A stretch of 64,000 bases of DNA from Jejuia sp049889775 (GTDB lineage: Bacteria > Bacteroidota > Bacteroidia > Flavobacteriales > Flavobacteriaceae): assembly GCA_049889775.1 (NCBI GenBank), contig JBMHCT010000018.1, positions 62,001-126,000 of the forward strand, given 5' to 3'. Below the pieces are notes generated by a model, which did no database searches, was not told where the DNA came from, and saw only the letters and a program-made list of their open reading frames with translations. Below are positions 17,778-26,761 of this stretch, in pieces. Positions within the stretch are counted from its first letter, which is position 1. Each line of letters opens with the position of its first letter. The position numbers and the translations under genes were made by a program.

Positions 17778-17821
17778 CTGGCTACTTTTGTTATTCTCAA
17801 TTACAAATAGCATACCAAACG

Positions 17822-18625
17822 TTATAATTTGTAATGATTCATTAATAATTTTTCATAAACTTTATCAGGAAGTATACGTTTTAAAATAATAGAGAACTTT
17901 TGCATAAACTCCCCTACTTTGTAATGAACTTTAGGGTTCTTGGTTTCAATAATTTTATATACAGCCTTCGCCATTACCAAAGGATCACTACCCTCATCAA
18001 CATGGGTATCCATTAATTCTAAGGACTTTCCATAAGTTGCTTTATAAGGTGAATCTTCCAATAACGGTGCATGATACCTTCCAGCAGCTATGTTAGTTGC
18101 AAAATCACCTGGAGCTACATTGGTCATTTCAATGTTAAATGGTTTCAATTCCATTCTAAAAGCCTCGGTTAATAGCTCCAATGCGCCTTTACTGGCACTA
18201 TATACACCACGATATGGTAAACCCATATAACCTGCAATAGATGTAATATTTATAATTAACCCAGATTTTTGTTGGCGCATTTGCGGCAAAACCGCTTTAA
18301 TTACATTAATGGGCCCAAAGAAATTAGTATCAAAATTGGCTTTAATTTCCGCTTCAGGAATTTCCTCTATAGGTCCTGTAATACCTGCTCCAGCATTATT
18401 AATTAAAACGTCTAACTTACTTTCTGTAGAAATAACAGTTTCAACGGTGGCGTTAATGGTGGCAACGTCCTTAACATCTAAAGCAATTAAAGGAAAAACA
18501 CTATCTGGATAGTTTTTAGGATTTCTACTTGTACCATAAACCTTAAACCCTTTTTGGTGCAAAAACGCACCAATGGATTTCCCAATTCCAGAGGATCCTC
18601 CTGTGATTAAAACTACTTTAGACAT
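17822..18625 (-). CDS. Short-chain dehydrogenase/reductase
   Basis: A 267-residue classical SDR. The Rossmann motif TGGSSGIGKSIG and NNAGAGI, the catalytic Ser in INITSIAGYMG and the YSASKGALELL (Tyr-x-x-x-Lys) active site are all present. The C-terminal part has the DPLVMAKAVYKIIETKNPK segment seen in the group around oxidoreductases of lipids and sterols. It reduces or oxidises a carbonyl with NAD(P)H; the substrate is unknown. It lies next to the SRP RNA gene, which is on the same strand upstream. Confidence 0.88.
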   Translation of the reverse strand: MSKVVLITGGSSGIGKSIGAFLHQKGFKVYGTSRNPKNYPDSVFPLIALDVKDVATINATVETVISTESKLDVLINNAGAGITGPIEEIPEAEIKANFDTNFFGPINVIKAVLPQMRQQKSGLIINITSIAGYMGLPYRGVYSASKGALELLTEAFRMELKPFNIEMTNVAPGDFATNIAAGRYHAPLLEDSPYKATYGKSLELMDTHVDEGSDPLVMAKAVYKIIETKNPKVHYKVGEFMQKFSIILKRILPDKVYEKLLMNHYKL

Positions 18626-18745
18626 TCTATAAAGTTAAAAGTTCAGAATTAAAAGTACAAAGTTTAAAAATACTCGCAGACAAAAAAGACTAGAAAAAAC
18701 AAGTCTAAAAAAAATTCCTGCATTTCACAGGAATGCATAAAAAAA

Positions 18746-18839
18746 GGCAAGCTACCTACATCACACCGCTACAACCGTATACCTTTGCTGCGTTCCCGCC
18801 CTGGAGGATTCTACAGGAGCTGGTTGTGTAGGACTTGCC
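18746..18839 (-). ncRNA. ffs: Signal recognition particle RNA, small bacterial type
   Basis: Read on the minus strand, this roughly 94-base segment folds as one long hairpin: GGCAAG at the 5' end pairs with CTTGCC at the 3' end, ACACAACCAGC pairs imperfectly with the distal arm, and the apical conserved domain reads CCAGGGCGGGAACGCAGCAA, the Bacteroidota version of the CAGGUCCGGAAGGAAGCAGCA tetraloop and symmetric loop. It is followed directly by a T run (minus strand), a good terminator. It would bind Ffh for co-translational targeting. Exact ends are uncertain by a few bases. Confidence 0.88.
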
Positions 18840-18929
18840 GGCTGCAAAGATACAATCTTTTAAAATTTTCACAATGATTTTTTAAACCGATTTTAAATAA
18901 ATATATTCGACCAAAATAAAGGTTACTTC

Positions 18930-19964
18930 ATGAAAATGCTTAAGGTATTCACTATAACATTGTTATTCGTTTTACAGGCCTCTTGTGGATCAAAATCTGA
19001 TAAAGAAAAAATCTTATTTAGTATCAATACTAATGCTGAAAAAGGAAATATTTCTGTCAATAAAACTCTAGAATTAAGTTTAAAAAATCTTAAAAACCAT
19101 ACTATTGATTCTGCTGTTTATACATTGGATGGAAAAACTATTGAAAACAACTTCAGTCTTAAAAATCATAAACTCGGTAAACAAACAATTGAAGCTACCG
19201 TTTTTTTTGATGCAGACGAAACCCAAACGGTAAATTCTACTGTTACCATTCTTAATGACGCTTCTCCAAAAATATACAAGTATAAAATCTTGAATGAATA
19301 TCCTCATGATATTACCTCATATACTCAAGGTTTAGAGTTTCATGATGGTAAGCTATATGAAAGTACAGGACAAAATGGAGAATCTAAATTACGTGAGGTA
19401 GATTATATAACAGGTGAAGTAGTTAAAAATGTAAACCTTCCGGATGATTATTTTGGTGAGGGATTGACTGTAATGAACGACAAGATCTATCAATTAACTT
19501 GGAGAAAAGGTGTTGGTTTTGTTTATGATGTAAGCACCTTAGAAAAAACTGGAAGTTTCGCCTACGGTAAAAGTAAAGAGGGCTGGGGATTAACACATAA
19601 TGCTACGCACATTTATAAAAGTGATGGAACCGAGGATATTTGGTTATTAAACCCCGAGACGCTTACCGAAGAAAGTAAAATACAGGTGTACACGCACAAA
19701 GGAAAAATAAGCCAGATTAATGAAATGGAATGGATTGGTGATAAAATTTATGCCAACCGTTATCAAAAAAATGGTGTGGCTATTATTAATCCAAAAAATG
19801 GTGCTGTGGAAGGTGTCATAGACTTTACGCCTCTAAAAGATATGGTAACCCAACATGATAAATTAGACGTTTTAAACGGTATAGCATTCAACCCAGACAC
19901 ACAGACTATTTTTGTGACAGGAAAACGTTGGGATAAGTTATTCGAGGTAGAAATTATAGAGTAA
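18930..19964 (+). CDS. Glutaminyl-peptide cyclotransferase lipoprotein
   Basis: A 344-residue lipoprotein (lipobox LQASC, Cys19). After a roughly 100-residue Ig-like N-terminal part comes a bacterial/plant-type glutamine cyclotransferase beta-propeller with SYTQGLEFHDGKLYESTGQNGESKLREV, FGEGLTVMNDKIYQLTW and INEMEWIGDKIYANRY, all family hallmarks. It converts N-terminal Gln of exported peptides to pyroglutamate. Many T9SS cargo proteins start with Gln after signal cleavage, which makes such an enzyme sensible in this lineage (known biology plus inference). It stands alone before cydAB. Confidence 0.88.
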   Translation: MKMLKVFTITLLFVLQASCGSKSDKEKILFSINTNAEKGNISVNKTLELSLKNLKNHTIDSAVYTLDGKTIENNFSLKNHKLGKQTIEATVFFDADETQTVNSTVTILNDASPKIYKYKILNEYPHDITSYTQGLEFHDGKLYESTGQNGESKLREVDYITGEVVKNVNLPDDYFGEGLTVMNDKIYQLTWRKGVGFVYDVSTLEKTGSFAYGKSKEGWGLTHNATHIYKSDGTEDIWLLNPETLTEESKIQVYTHKGKISQINEMEWIGDKIYANRYQKNGVAIINPKNGAVEGVIDFTPLKDMVTQHDKLDVLNGIAFNPDTQTIFVTGKRWDKLFEVEIIE

Positions 19965-20061
19965 TTTTTTAACACAATGAGTTCCAAATTTAGGCACTTT
20001 TCAATATAAATTTCAAGCTTTAAAACGTACATTTGTGGTGCTATTTTAAAGCTTGTTTTTT

Positions 20062-21366
20062 ATGGACAATCTTGATGCCGCGAGACTTCAAATGGCATTT
20101 ACTTTAATGTTTCACATTGTATTTGCATGTATTGGAATGGTAATGCCTTTTTTTATGGTCGTCGCCCATAAAAAATGGCTAAATACCAAAAACCCAATTT
20201 ATTTAAAATTAACAAAATCGTGGCAAAAAGGTGTCGCGATTTTTTTTGTTACAGGAGCAGTATCGGGTACTGCCCTCTCTTTTGAATTAGGGCTACTTTG
20301 GCCAGAATTCATGAAACATGCTGGTCCAATAATTGGTATGCCTTTTTCTTTAGAAGGTGCTGCATTTTTTGTTGAGGCCATTGCTCTTGGATTTTACTTA
20401 TATGGATGGAACAAAATACCCGAAAAATTTCATTGGTATATGGGGCTTATAGTTGGTATATCTGGTGTTGCTTCAGGAGTTTTAGTGGTTTCTGCGAACG
20501 GATGGATGAATGCACCTTCAGGTTTTGATTATATAAACGGAGAGTTTCTAAATATTGATCCCATAAAGGCGCTTTTAAACCCTGCTTGGTTTACACAAGC
20601 ACTTCATATGACATTGGCAGCATTTACAGCTACTGGTTTTGCCGTTGCTGGTGTACATGCATTTCAAATTATCAGAAAAAGACAAATTGAACTTCATAAA
20701 AAAGCTTTTAAAATTGCTATAACCTTTGGTGCTATTGCCGCCATATTACAGCCACTAAGTGGCGATTTATCGGCTAAGGATATTGCTAAAAGGCAACCTG
20801 TAAAATTAGCCACCATGGAAGCGCATTACGAAACCAAACAAGGTGCGCCTTTATACATTGGCGGAATTGTGGACTCAGAGAAAAAAGAAGTTAATTATAA
20901 AATTGAAATTCCCAATGCTTTGTCTTTTCTAGCTTTTGGTGATTTTGATGCTGAAGTAAAAGGTTTAAATGATTTCCCTGAAGATATTATCCCCAATGTA
21001 GCTATTACGCATTATGCGTTTCAGATTATGGTAGGTATTGGCACATTACTTTTACTTGTTGGTCTACTATTTTTTATAAGTCTAAAGAAAAAACAATGGT
21101 GGCAAAACCATAAATTTTGGTTGCTTTTTGTAGCACTAGCGCCTACAGGATTTATTGCCTTAGAAGCTGGATGGATAGTAACAGAGGTAGGTAGGCAACC
21201 TTGGATCATCCACAACATAATGAAAACTAAAGATGCCGTTACTCCTATGCCAGGAATGGTGTTTAGTTTTTATATGTATGTTGTGCTTTATTCCATCTTA
21301 ACCACAGCTGTTACTTGGTTAATGCTACGGCAAATAAAAGCTTTAAATAACTCTGAATTAGTGTAG
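20062..21366 (+). CDS. cydA: Cytochrome bd ubiquinol/menaquinol oxidase subunit I
   Basis: Heme-bearing subunit of the bd-type terminal oxidase, which reduces O2 to water with high affinity using menaquinol. It starts with MDNLDAARLQMAFTLMFHIVFA (His ligand region). It has about nine membrane helices and the conserved GRQPW segment near residue 380. It is about 434 residues, with a short Q-loop compared with E. coli CydA. An upstream in-frame TTG at 20053 is less likely than the ATG at 20062. cydB follows after a single base. Confidence 0.95.
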   Translation: MDNLDAARLQMAFTLMFHIVFACIGMVMPFFMVVAHKKWLNTKNPIYLKLTKSWQKGVAIFFVTGAVSGTALSFELGLLWPEFMKHAGPIIGMPFSLEGAAFFVEAIALGFYLYGWNKIPEKFHWYMGLIVGISGVASGVLVVSANGWMNAPSGFDYINGEFLNIDPIKALLNPAWFTQALHMTLAAFTATGFAVAGVHAFQIIRKRQIELHKKAFKIAITFGAIAAILQPLSGDLSAKDIAKRQPVKLATMEAHYETKQGAPLYIGGIVDSEKKEVNYKIEIPNALSFLAFGDFDAEVKGLNDFPEDIIPNVAITHYAFQIMVGIGTLLLLVGLLFFISLKKKQWWQNHKFWLLFVALAPTGFIALEAGWIVTEVGRQPWIIHNIMKTKDAVTPMPGMVFSFYMYVVLYSILTTAVTWLMLRQIKALNNSELV

Positions 21367-21367
21367 T

Positions 21368-22393
21368 ATGTTATACGTTGTACTTTTCTTTTTAATGGCA
21401 TCACTACTGCTTTATGTGCTATTGGCTGGTGCAGATTTTGGAGCAGGTATTATTGAATTATTTTCTTCAAAAAAGAGTCAAGATATTACGAAGAAAACGG
21501 TGTATCGTGTGATTGGACCTGTTTGGGAAGCAAACCATATTTGGATTATTATAATTGTAGTGATCCTGTGGGTTGGTTTTCCAGAATTCTATAATGTGCT
21601 TGCGGTTTACCTGCATATTCCGTTGACGTTAGTTTTACTTGGAATTACTTTGCGTGGTGTGTCATTTGTATTTAGACATTATGATGCGTTTAAGGATAAA
21701 TCTCAAGTTCTGTATGATTGGATGTTCCGGTTTTCTAGCTTGGTATCACCCATTTTTCTCGGAATTACCTTTGGTGCTACTATCTCTGGTGAAATTATTT
21801 TAAAACCTACTGCCTCGGATACGTTTTACACTGTTTATGTTGCCTCATGGCTTAACGGATTCTCAATTTTAATAGGATTGTTTTTTGCGGCCTTATGTGC
21901 ATTTTTGGCATCTGTATTATTAATTGGTGAAGCAGAATCATCTAAAAGATTTATCTACGTAAGAAAAGCGAAGGTAGCCAACATAACCGTAATTTCAATA
22001 GGTTTTATGGTATTGGCCTACGGCGTTATAAATGACATTAAATTTGTAAAAGATTTTATCGAAAACCCTTATGCAATTGGTTTATTAATACTTTATGGAA
22101 TATTAATTATTCCTCTTACATACAGTATCAAAAAGGCTACAAGAATAAAAAGTAGATTTTTAGCAGGTGTACAAGTAGTTTTAATTCTTTTGGCTGCTAT
22201 GGTGACGCATTATCCGGAACTAATAATTACGTCTGAAGACACAATAAACCTGGTTGAAACAGCGTCTGTACCAAAAGTTATTCAAGTATTAGGTGTCTCA
22301 CTGATTATTGGAGGTGTTATTATTTTACCAGGTATATTTCACCTAATGAAATCTTTTAAGATGATAAAGATTTTAGATCATTTTAATAATTAG
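21368..22393 (+). CDS. cydB: Cytochrome bd oxidase subunit II
   Basis: A 341-residue polytopic membrane protein. It begins with a helix containing LLAGADFGAGIIELF, the CydB signature, followed by RVIGPVWEANHIWIIIIVVILWVGFP, which is nearly invariant in the family. It pairs with CydA for oxidase assembly. It begins one base after the cydA stop. The visible two-gene unit lacks cydX and the CydDC transporter. It is convergent with the YceI/DUF5777 operon, whose last stop is 58 bases away. Confidence 0.95.
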   Translation: MLYVVLFFLMASLLLYVLLAGADFGAGIIELFSSKKSQDITKKTVYRVIGPVWEANHIWIIIIVVILWVGFPEFYNVLAVYLHIPLTLVLLGITLRGVSFVFRHYDAFKDKSQVLYDWMFRFSSLVSPIFLGITFGATISGEIILKPTASDTFYTVYVASWLNGFSILIGLFFAALCAFLASVLLIGEAESSKRFIYVRKAKVANITVISIGFMVLAYGVINDIKFVKDFIENPYAIGLLILYGILIIPLTYSIKKATRIKSRFLAGVQVVLILLAAMVTHYPELIITSEDTINLVETASVPKVIQVLGVSLIIGGVIILPGIFHLMKSFKMIKILDHFNN

Positions 22394-22450
22394 CGTTTAT
22401 GTATCGGAAGAGTTTTTATATAGCAGCCTTACAAATCCATTAAGGTGTTA

Positions 22451-23347
22451 TTATTGCTTCAACCTATTCTTTAAATGAAACGTATAAACAAAACTAAACC
22501 CAAAATTCAAATTAGGGTTTTTAAAATTGAAGTTATTTCTTGTTTGTGTTATGAAAGCATCTTCAACCATACTTACAGCGTTGGTTAACATAAATTGCAA
22601 CATGGTATCGCTAACTTCCCAATTTATGCCGATTGAAAATGGTCCGTACGTATTAAATGATTCTATTGGATTTGCTACATAGTAATATTCTGAAACAAAA
22701 GATACATGACCTCCAAGTTTATATCTACCTGCAAATCCGATAGCAAAGTGATTCTGAGGATCGTTTTCGTTAAACACTAGTCCTCTGTGAATAAATGTTG
22801 GAGATACTTGTAATGAAAAATCTGAAGTTATTTTTTTTGCGATTAAGATTTGTGATGTAAACGAAAATCTATTTGAAGTCATTGTTCCTGGACTAGAATA
22901 TGGTAACATATCATCAAAATAACTTACATTTTGAAATAAAGAAATAGTTACTGGTGAGCCATTTCCCCTTAAACCTTGTTTTACTAACTTATATTTTAAA
23001 AACCCATCAAATCGTTCGTCAAAAGTACTAATACCCGCGCTCAATAATAATCTATCAGAAAGCCCATATTCCAGAGCGAATCTGGTATTAATTCTATCTA
23101 CAAAAAAGCTTTGAGACCTTTCTGTAGGTGTGTTCCAAAATCTGTTAGACATCACAACATCCAACGTTCCATTTTTTCTAGTTTGAACGGATTGTCCAAA
23201 AGTAATCCTAGAATACTTAAATGTAGCTTCTGTAAACATCAGTGTATCCTTTTGCTCCTTTTCCAAAATATCAAGCAATTCCTGACCTCCAATAAGATTA
23301 CTTATTAGCAAAAAGGGTATAAAGTAAAATATAGTTCTATTCTTCAT
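22451..23347 (-). CDS. DUF5777 family outer-membrane beta-barrel protein (copy B)
   Basis: About 298 residues from MKNRTIFYF, with a signal peptide (to about ISNLIGGQ) and then a strand-rich region with repeated aromatic ends, finishing in FGFSFVYTF, typical of a small outer-membrane barrel. Motifs shared with the paralogue at 25904-26752 include VVMSNRFW (the other has VVSHRFG), GLSDRLLLSAGIS / GISDGINLGVSRS, and DFSLQVSPTFIHR / DFSLEIIPTLFHD. The start overlaps the YceI gene by 11 bases. It is the last gene of the operon. Barrel role and substrate are unknown. Confidence 0.75.
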   Translation of the reverse strand: MKNRTIFYFIPFLLISNLIGGQELLDILEKEQKDTLMFTEATFKYSRITFGQSVQTRKNGTLDVVMSNRFWNTPTERSQSFFVDRINTRFALEYGLSDRLLLSAGISTFDERFDGFLKYKLVKQGLRGNGSPVTISLFQNVSYFDDMLPYSSPGTMTSNRFSFTSQILIAKKITSDFSLQVSPTFIHRGLVFNENDPQNHFAIGFAGRYKLGGHVSFVSEYYYVANPIESFNTYGPFSIGINWEVSDTMLQFMLTNAVSMVEDAFITQTRNNFNFKNPNLNFGFSFVYTFHLKNRLKQ

Positions 23348-23879
23348 AAGCTTCATATTCAAACTTAAAATCAACATTAATAATTTTAGCGATGTTCCCC
23401 TTTAATAAGGGAGGTATCTTTATGTTATAATCTTGCACTTCAGCCTCAAAAGATCCACTAATAGTAAAAACACCATTTAGTCTTTCAATCTTCACTTTAA
23501 TCTCAAGTTCCTTTTCAGATCCGTGCATGGAAAAGTTGCCTTTTACCATTTTGGTTTGAACGCCTTCAATATTTGGATCAAAATCTAAAATTTCTCCTTC
23601 AAAAGTAGCCTTGGGATAAATATCAGATTCAATATAACTTTCATTAAAATGCTCACGCATTAAGGCCTTTTCAAACACAAAGGCATTCATTAAAATACTG
23701 ACTGCTATTTTGTTATTCTCTAAATCTACAATGCTTAATACCTGATTATTTTCGGCTTTAATATTTTCAACAGGTGTATAAGAAAAGAAAGAAACATTGC
23801 CCTGTCTTGCGATCATCTTTTCAGAAGTACGCTGCCCACTTAGAAAAGCGATAATAATTACAAAAATAAATTTATGCAT
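23337..23879 (-). CDS. YceI family periplasmic protein (copy B)
   Basis: A 180-residue lipocalin-like YceI protein with a short signal segment. Diagnostic parts are GNVSFFSYTPVENIKAENNQ, MREHFNESYIESDIYPKATF and VKGNFSMHGSEKELEIKV. The family binds polyisoprenoids such as quinones in its barrel. It shares EHFNE-YIESD-YPKA with the paralogue at 27151-27717 and clearly arose by duplication. It starts three bases after the OB-like gene stop and overlaps DUF5777-B. Confidence 0.88.
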   Translation of the reverse strand: MHKFIFVIIIAFLSGQRTSEKMIARQGNVSFFSYTPVENIKAENNQVLSIVDLENNKIAVSILMNAFVFEKALMREHFNESYIESDIYPKATFEGEILDFDPNIEGVQTKMVKGNFSMHGSEKELEIKVKIERLNGVFTISGSFEAEVQDYNIKIPPLLKGNIAKIINVDFKFEYEAYEE

Positions 23880-23882
23880 AAA

Positions 23883-24308
23883 TTATCCAGAAATTATACA
23901 ATTTAGAAAAATGGCATCCTCAAGAACACCTTTAAAAACCCCTTTTAGCTTAATAGAATCATTAATTTTAAGCCTCGATACTTTGTATTCTTGATTTGAC
24001 TCCATATCGCAAATAATAAATGTGTTTTCTGTTTCGTCAGTTCCCAATAAAATTGTAATGCGATCATTTAAATAGCTCACCTTTTTAACTACGCCTTCCA
24101 CTTCAACAATCTCATTGGCAACAAGAGTATTTTTACCTTCATTTTTAACTAGTTCAATAAGCGTTTTAGCATCCAACTTATAAACGGGTTGTTTTACGGA
24201 AAGATCGACAGAATCAGGTTTGTCCCAAACAAAGTGTTTTGCAAGAAATACCGAAACCGCAAAAAAGGATATTAATAAAATAATATGTAAAACTGATTTT
24301 CTTTTCAA
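23883..24308 (-). CDS. Membrane-anchored OB-fold (tRNA_anti-like) protein (copy B)
   Basis: A 141-residue protein with an N-terminal membrane helix (about 6-24) and an OB-like domain: VANEIVEVEGVVKKVSYLND, ILLGTDETENTFIICDM, and DSIKLKGVFKGVLEDAIFLNCI, the strand order of the tRNA_anti-like family. Despite that name it is extracytoplasmic and unlikely to bind tRNA. The paralogue at 26762-27154 has the same layout with VDSTSKKIIDRVIQTEGVI. It sits between the copper-domain lipoprotein gene and YceI-B. The fold is fairly sure; function is unknown. Confidence 0.65.
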   Translation of the reverse strand: MKRKSVLHIILLISFFAVSVFLAKHFVWDKPDSVDLSVKQPVYKLDAKTLIELVKNEGKNTLVANEIVEVEGVVKKVSYLNDRITILLGTDETENTFIICDMESNQEYKVSRLKINDSIKLKGVFKGVLEDAIFLNCIISG

Positions 24309-24403
24309 ATTAAACTATTTCAGAAATAAACATTTTAAAAACGTTTTGAACCTAGAGCTATCCACCCTAGGCTCAAAACTACTAAAAATTAAACTTCCCT
24401 TTT

Positions 24404-25582
24404 TCAATCAACTATATTAAATGTGCCTTTCATAGATGCATGAAACTCACATATATAAAACAACGTATCTGGTGCATTGGATGGTACCGTAAATGTTATG
24501 GTACCCGATGCTGCACCATTATTTGTGACGCCCTCATTAAAAGCATCACCTGTTCCTAACGTTTGGGCAGTTTTTATAAGGAACGGATGCCCTGGAGTAC
24601 CAATAACAAACTCATAAGTTTCTCCTCGTTTTAAGGTGATATTAGGATTTGAAGCGTTATTCAATCCTTCTCCACTGAATAAATACGCAGAAGCCCCTTG
24701 ATTTCCAATAGTATATGTAATAGTACTTGGTGTTTGTGCTGTTGGTGCTGCGTCTATATTTTGGTTTACAATAGGCCAAACACCAGCTCTTGGAAATCCA
24801 ACTCCAAAATTATCCCCTCTTTGCGTGTCTTGACCAAAAAAGTATAATGGCCAACCTTTATAGGTAATTTGCGTCCTTCCAAATACGTTAATACTACTAA
24901 AATCTGAAGCACTTAAAACACTAGGAATATTTGCTAAAGCTGTTTCAAAAATTGGCCATACACCATTGTTAGAAAAATCATCTTTGGTAAAACTGTTTAC
25001 GCCATTAGTATCATTAATAAAGGCATATAAAGTATTACCCTCAGCATCCACCATGTAGAATGTTTCTTCATCTCCAGGTGTATAGTCACTTTTTAGATTA
25101 GTTTCAGTTCCATTGCTGTCTCTACCAACTAACTGAGCACTTACCATCATTACTGTATAATCTGGTTTTGCAACATACCAAACGCCTCCTGCGCCATCAC
25201 CGTTAATATTGCCTGCAGATGTATCATTAGCAAACGTATATAATGGCCATCCCTTGAAAGTAGTTTGTTGTGTGCCATCTGCTCTTGTTATTGTTCCAAA
25301 ATCTGAAGCATTTAAGCCAGTGTCCAAAGTTAAATCTGAAGCGAAAAAAGCTGGCCAATTATCTGAACAACCGCCGTTACAATTAGATGCACTTTTGCTG
25401 TCTTTTGAGAAAAAATAAAGGGTAAAGCCGTCGGATGTTGTTAGTACATTGCCAAATGCTGTTGTACTTTTTAATTGAATAGCATTGTTTTGTACTGGAG
25501 GCACTACGGTATCATCGTCGTTATCTGTACTACAACTTGTTACCATTAAAAGTGTGAATAAAATTAGAAATAGATGTTTCAT
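24404..25582 (-). CDS. Lipoprotein with four COG4315-type repeats and a C-terminal blue-copper domain
   Basis: A 392-residue lipoprotein (lipobox VTSC, Cys17). Residues about 40-280 hold four repeats of the secreted-repeat (Lipoprotein_15) type. Each has a strand like GFTLYFFSKD, GWPLYTFAND, GNTLYAFIND or GWPLYFFGQD and closes near a Trp. Only the first keeps the Cys pair (NCNGGCSDNWP). Residues about 295-392 form a plastocyanin-like domain with all four type 1 copper ligands in place: His332, Cys378, His381 and Met384 (CEFHASM). It should be an electron-transfer or copper protein at the cell surface or periplasm. It lies in the middle of the operon between the two YceI/OB/DUF5777 sets. Confidence 0.82.
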   Translation of the reverse strand: MKHLFLILFTLLMVTSCSTDNDDDTVVPPVQNNAIQLKSTTAFGNVLTTSDGFTLYFFSKDSKSASNCNGGCSDNWPAFFASDLTLDTGLNASDFGTITRADGTQQTTFKGWPLYTFANDTSAGNINGDGAGGVWYVAKPDYTVMMVSAQLVGRDSNGTETNLKSDYTPGDEETFYMVDAEGNTLYAFINDTNGVNSFTKDDFSNNGVWPIFETALANIPSVLSASDFSSINVFGRTQITYKGWPLYFFGQDTQRGDNFGVGFPRAGVWPIVNQNIDAAPTAQTPSTITYTIGNQGASAYLFSGEGLNNASNPNITLKRGETYEFVIGTPGHPFLIKTAQTLGTGDAFNEGVTNNGAASGTITFTVPSNAPDTLFYICEFHASMKGTFNIVD

Positions 25583-25620
25583 GATGTTTAAATGTATTTA
25601 AATGATTATTTGATTTTTAT

Positions 25621-25893
25621 TTAGTTTGAAGCCTCAATACAACCGCATAATGGCTTTATTGAATTACAGTTTGAAATACGATCACCTTCGGGAGGATACC
25701 CCAATGCCATAAGCGTATTTAAAACTTCTGAAATTTGATGTGCACGGTTAAAATTGAATACAACCAAAGAATCTGAAGGAAATAATCTGACGTTTTTGAC
25801 CTCATCTATTTCCATAATTTTCTTTTTAATTGGCGTTATGCAATTTGAACAAAACGGATTTTGAACAATTACCCTCGCTAAACTTGTCGTCAT
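25621..25893 (-). CDS. Small CxxC metal-binding-like (HMA-related) protein
   Basis: About 90 residues from the ATG at 25893; a longer frame would run into the DUF5777 gene. ARVIVQNPFCSNCITPIKKK gives a C-x-x-C pair (Cys15, Cys18) at the first loop-helix junction, and VKNVRLFPSDSLVVFNF plus ISEVLNTLMALGY follow. That is the beta-alpha-beta-beta-alpha pattern of heavy-metal-associated domains. The tail holds three more Cys (SNCNSIKPLCGC). It has no signal peptide, so it may be a cytoplasmic copper chaperone or sensor for the operon. The family call is by pattern only. Confidence 0.6.
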   Translation of the reverse strand: MTTSLARVIVQNPFCSNCITPIKKKIMEIDEVKNVRLFPSDSLVVFNFNRAHQISEVLNTLMALGYPPEGDRISNCNSIKPLCGCIEASN

Positions 25894-25903
25894 GATTTTG
25901 GGG

Positions 25904-26752
25904 TTAAAAGATTCTTGAAAGGTTAAATCCGAAGAAAATATTGCCATCCGTCCAATCTCCCGTTGCTTGTCCTAAAAACGTATTCACATTCATAGGTTGC
26001 GCATTTGTAAAATGTAATTGAAACACGTGTCCTCCAGTTTCTAAATCAAATCCAATGGACAATGGATTTTTGAAAGGTGAATTCGAAACTCTGTTCAAGT
26101 GCAAACCATAGTCAAAATTGATGGACCAGCGTTTGCTTAATTTATGCCTACCACCTAAACCGATTGCATATTGCGTGTTTGTTTGCGGATCGAATGTTAC
26201 TAAATTATCATGGAATAATGTTGGAATGATTTCTAACGAAAAATCTTTACTGAATTTTCTAGAAATTAAGGCTTGTACCGCATAACTTATCCTATGCTTA
26301 AATTCAAGACCTGGTAATTCATCGCTATCCAATACTGTATTGATTAACATACTGTTAAACAATACAACCGTAAAAGGTGTACCATCTTTCTTTTGTCTTA
26401 GCAAGCGAAGTTTTAACGAAGTTTCATAAGTCTTTTGAAATGAGCTTCTAGAAACCCCAAGGTTTATTCCGTCAGAAATTCCATAAATAAAGTTCAATCG
26501 AGTTACCGCTTGGTCCAATCCAAAGAAATCTTTAAATCCCGTTTCTACAGAACCAAATCTGTGGGATACAACAAAGTACAGTTCCTTTTGAGATACCATT
26601 TTGGTAGATTCAAAATTTACAATTTTAAGTCCTTTAAAGGCAGCAGATTCAAATGAGTCTCCAGTTGATGGTGTATCTATTTCGTCTAGCAATTCATCTT
26701 GTGCGTTAACACATATTGAAGCTAAACATAGTATGTATAATAGTTTTTTCAT
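25904..26752 (-). CDS. DUF5777 family outer-membrane beta-barrel protein (copy A)
   Basis: A 282-residue paralogue of the barrel at 22451-23347, with a signal peptide ending SICVNAQ. Shared landmarks: KELYFVVSHRFG, IYGISDGINLGVSRSSF, DFSLEIIPTLFHDN, YAIGLGGRHKLSKRWS and HVFQLHFTNAQPMN. The C-terminal strand ends in aromatic NLSRIF, as outer-membrane barrels usually do. It follows the OB-like gene by nine bases and precedes the CxxC protein gene. Possible role: the outer-membrane partner of the periplasmic YceI and OB proteins. Confidence 0.75.
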   Translation of the reverse strand: MKKLLYILCLASICVNAQDELLDEIDTPSTGDSFESAAFKGLKIVNFESTKMVSQKELYFVVSHRFGSVETGFKDFFGLDQAVTRLNFIYGISDGINLGVSRSSFQKTYETSLKLRLLRQKKDGTPFTVVLFNSMLINTVLDSDELPGLEFKHRISYAVQALISRKFSKDFSLEIIPTLFHDNLVTFDPQTNTQYAIGLGGRHKLSKRWSINFDYGLHLNRVSNSPFKNPLSIGFDLETGGHVFQLHFTNAQPMNVNTFLGQATGDWTDGNIFFGFNLSRIF

Positions 26753-26761
26753 TTTTGGTTG

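Noticed and set aside
18743..18845. Riboswitch or tRNA-like structure
   Set aside because: The conserved apical loop and single long hairpin fit the SRP RNA; a T run follows on the minus strand.
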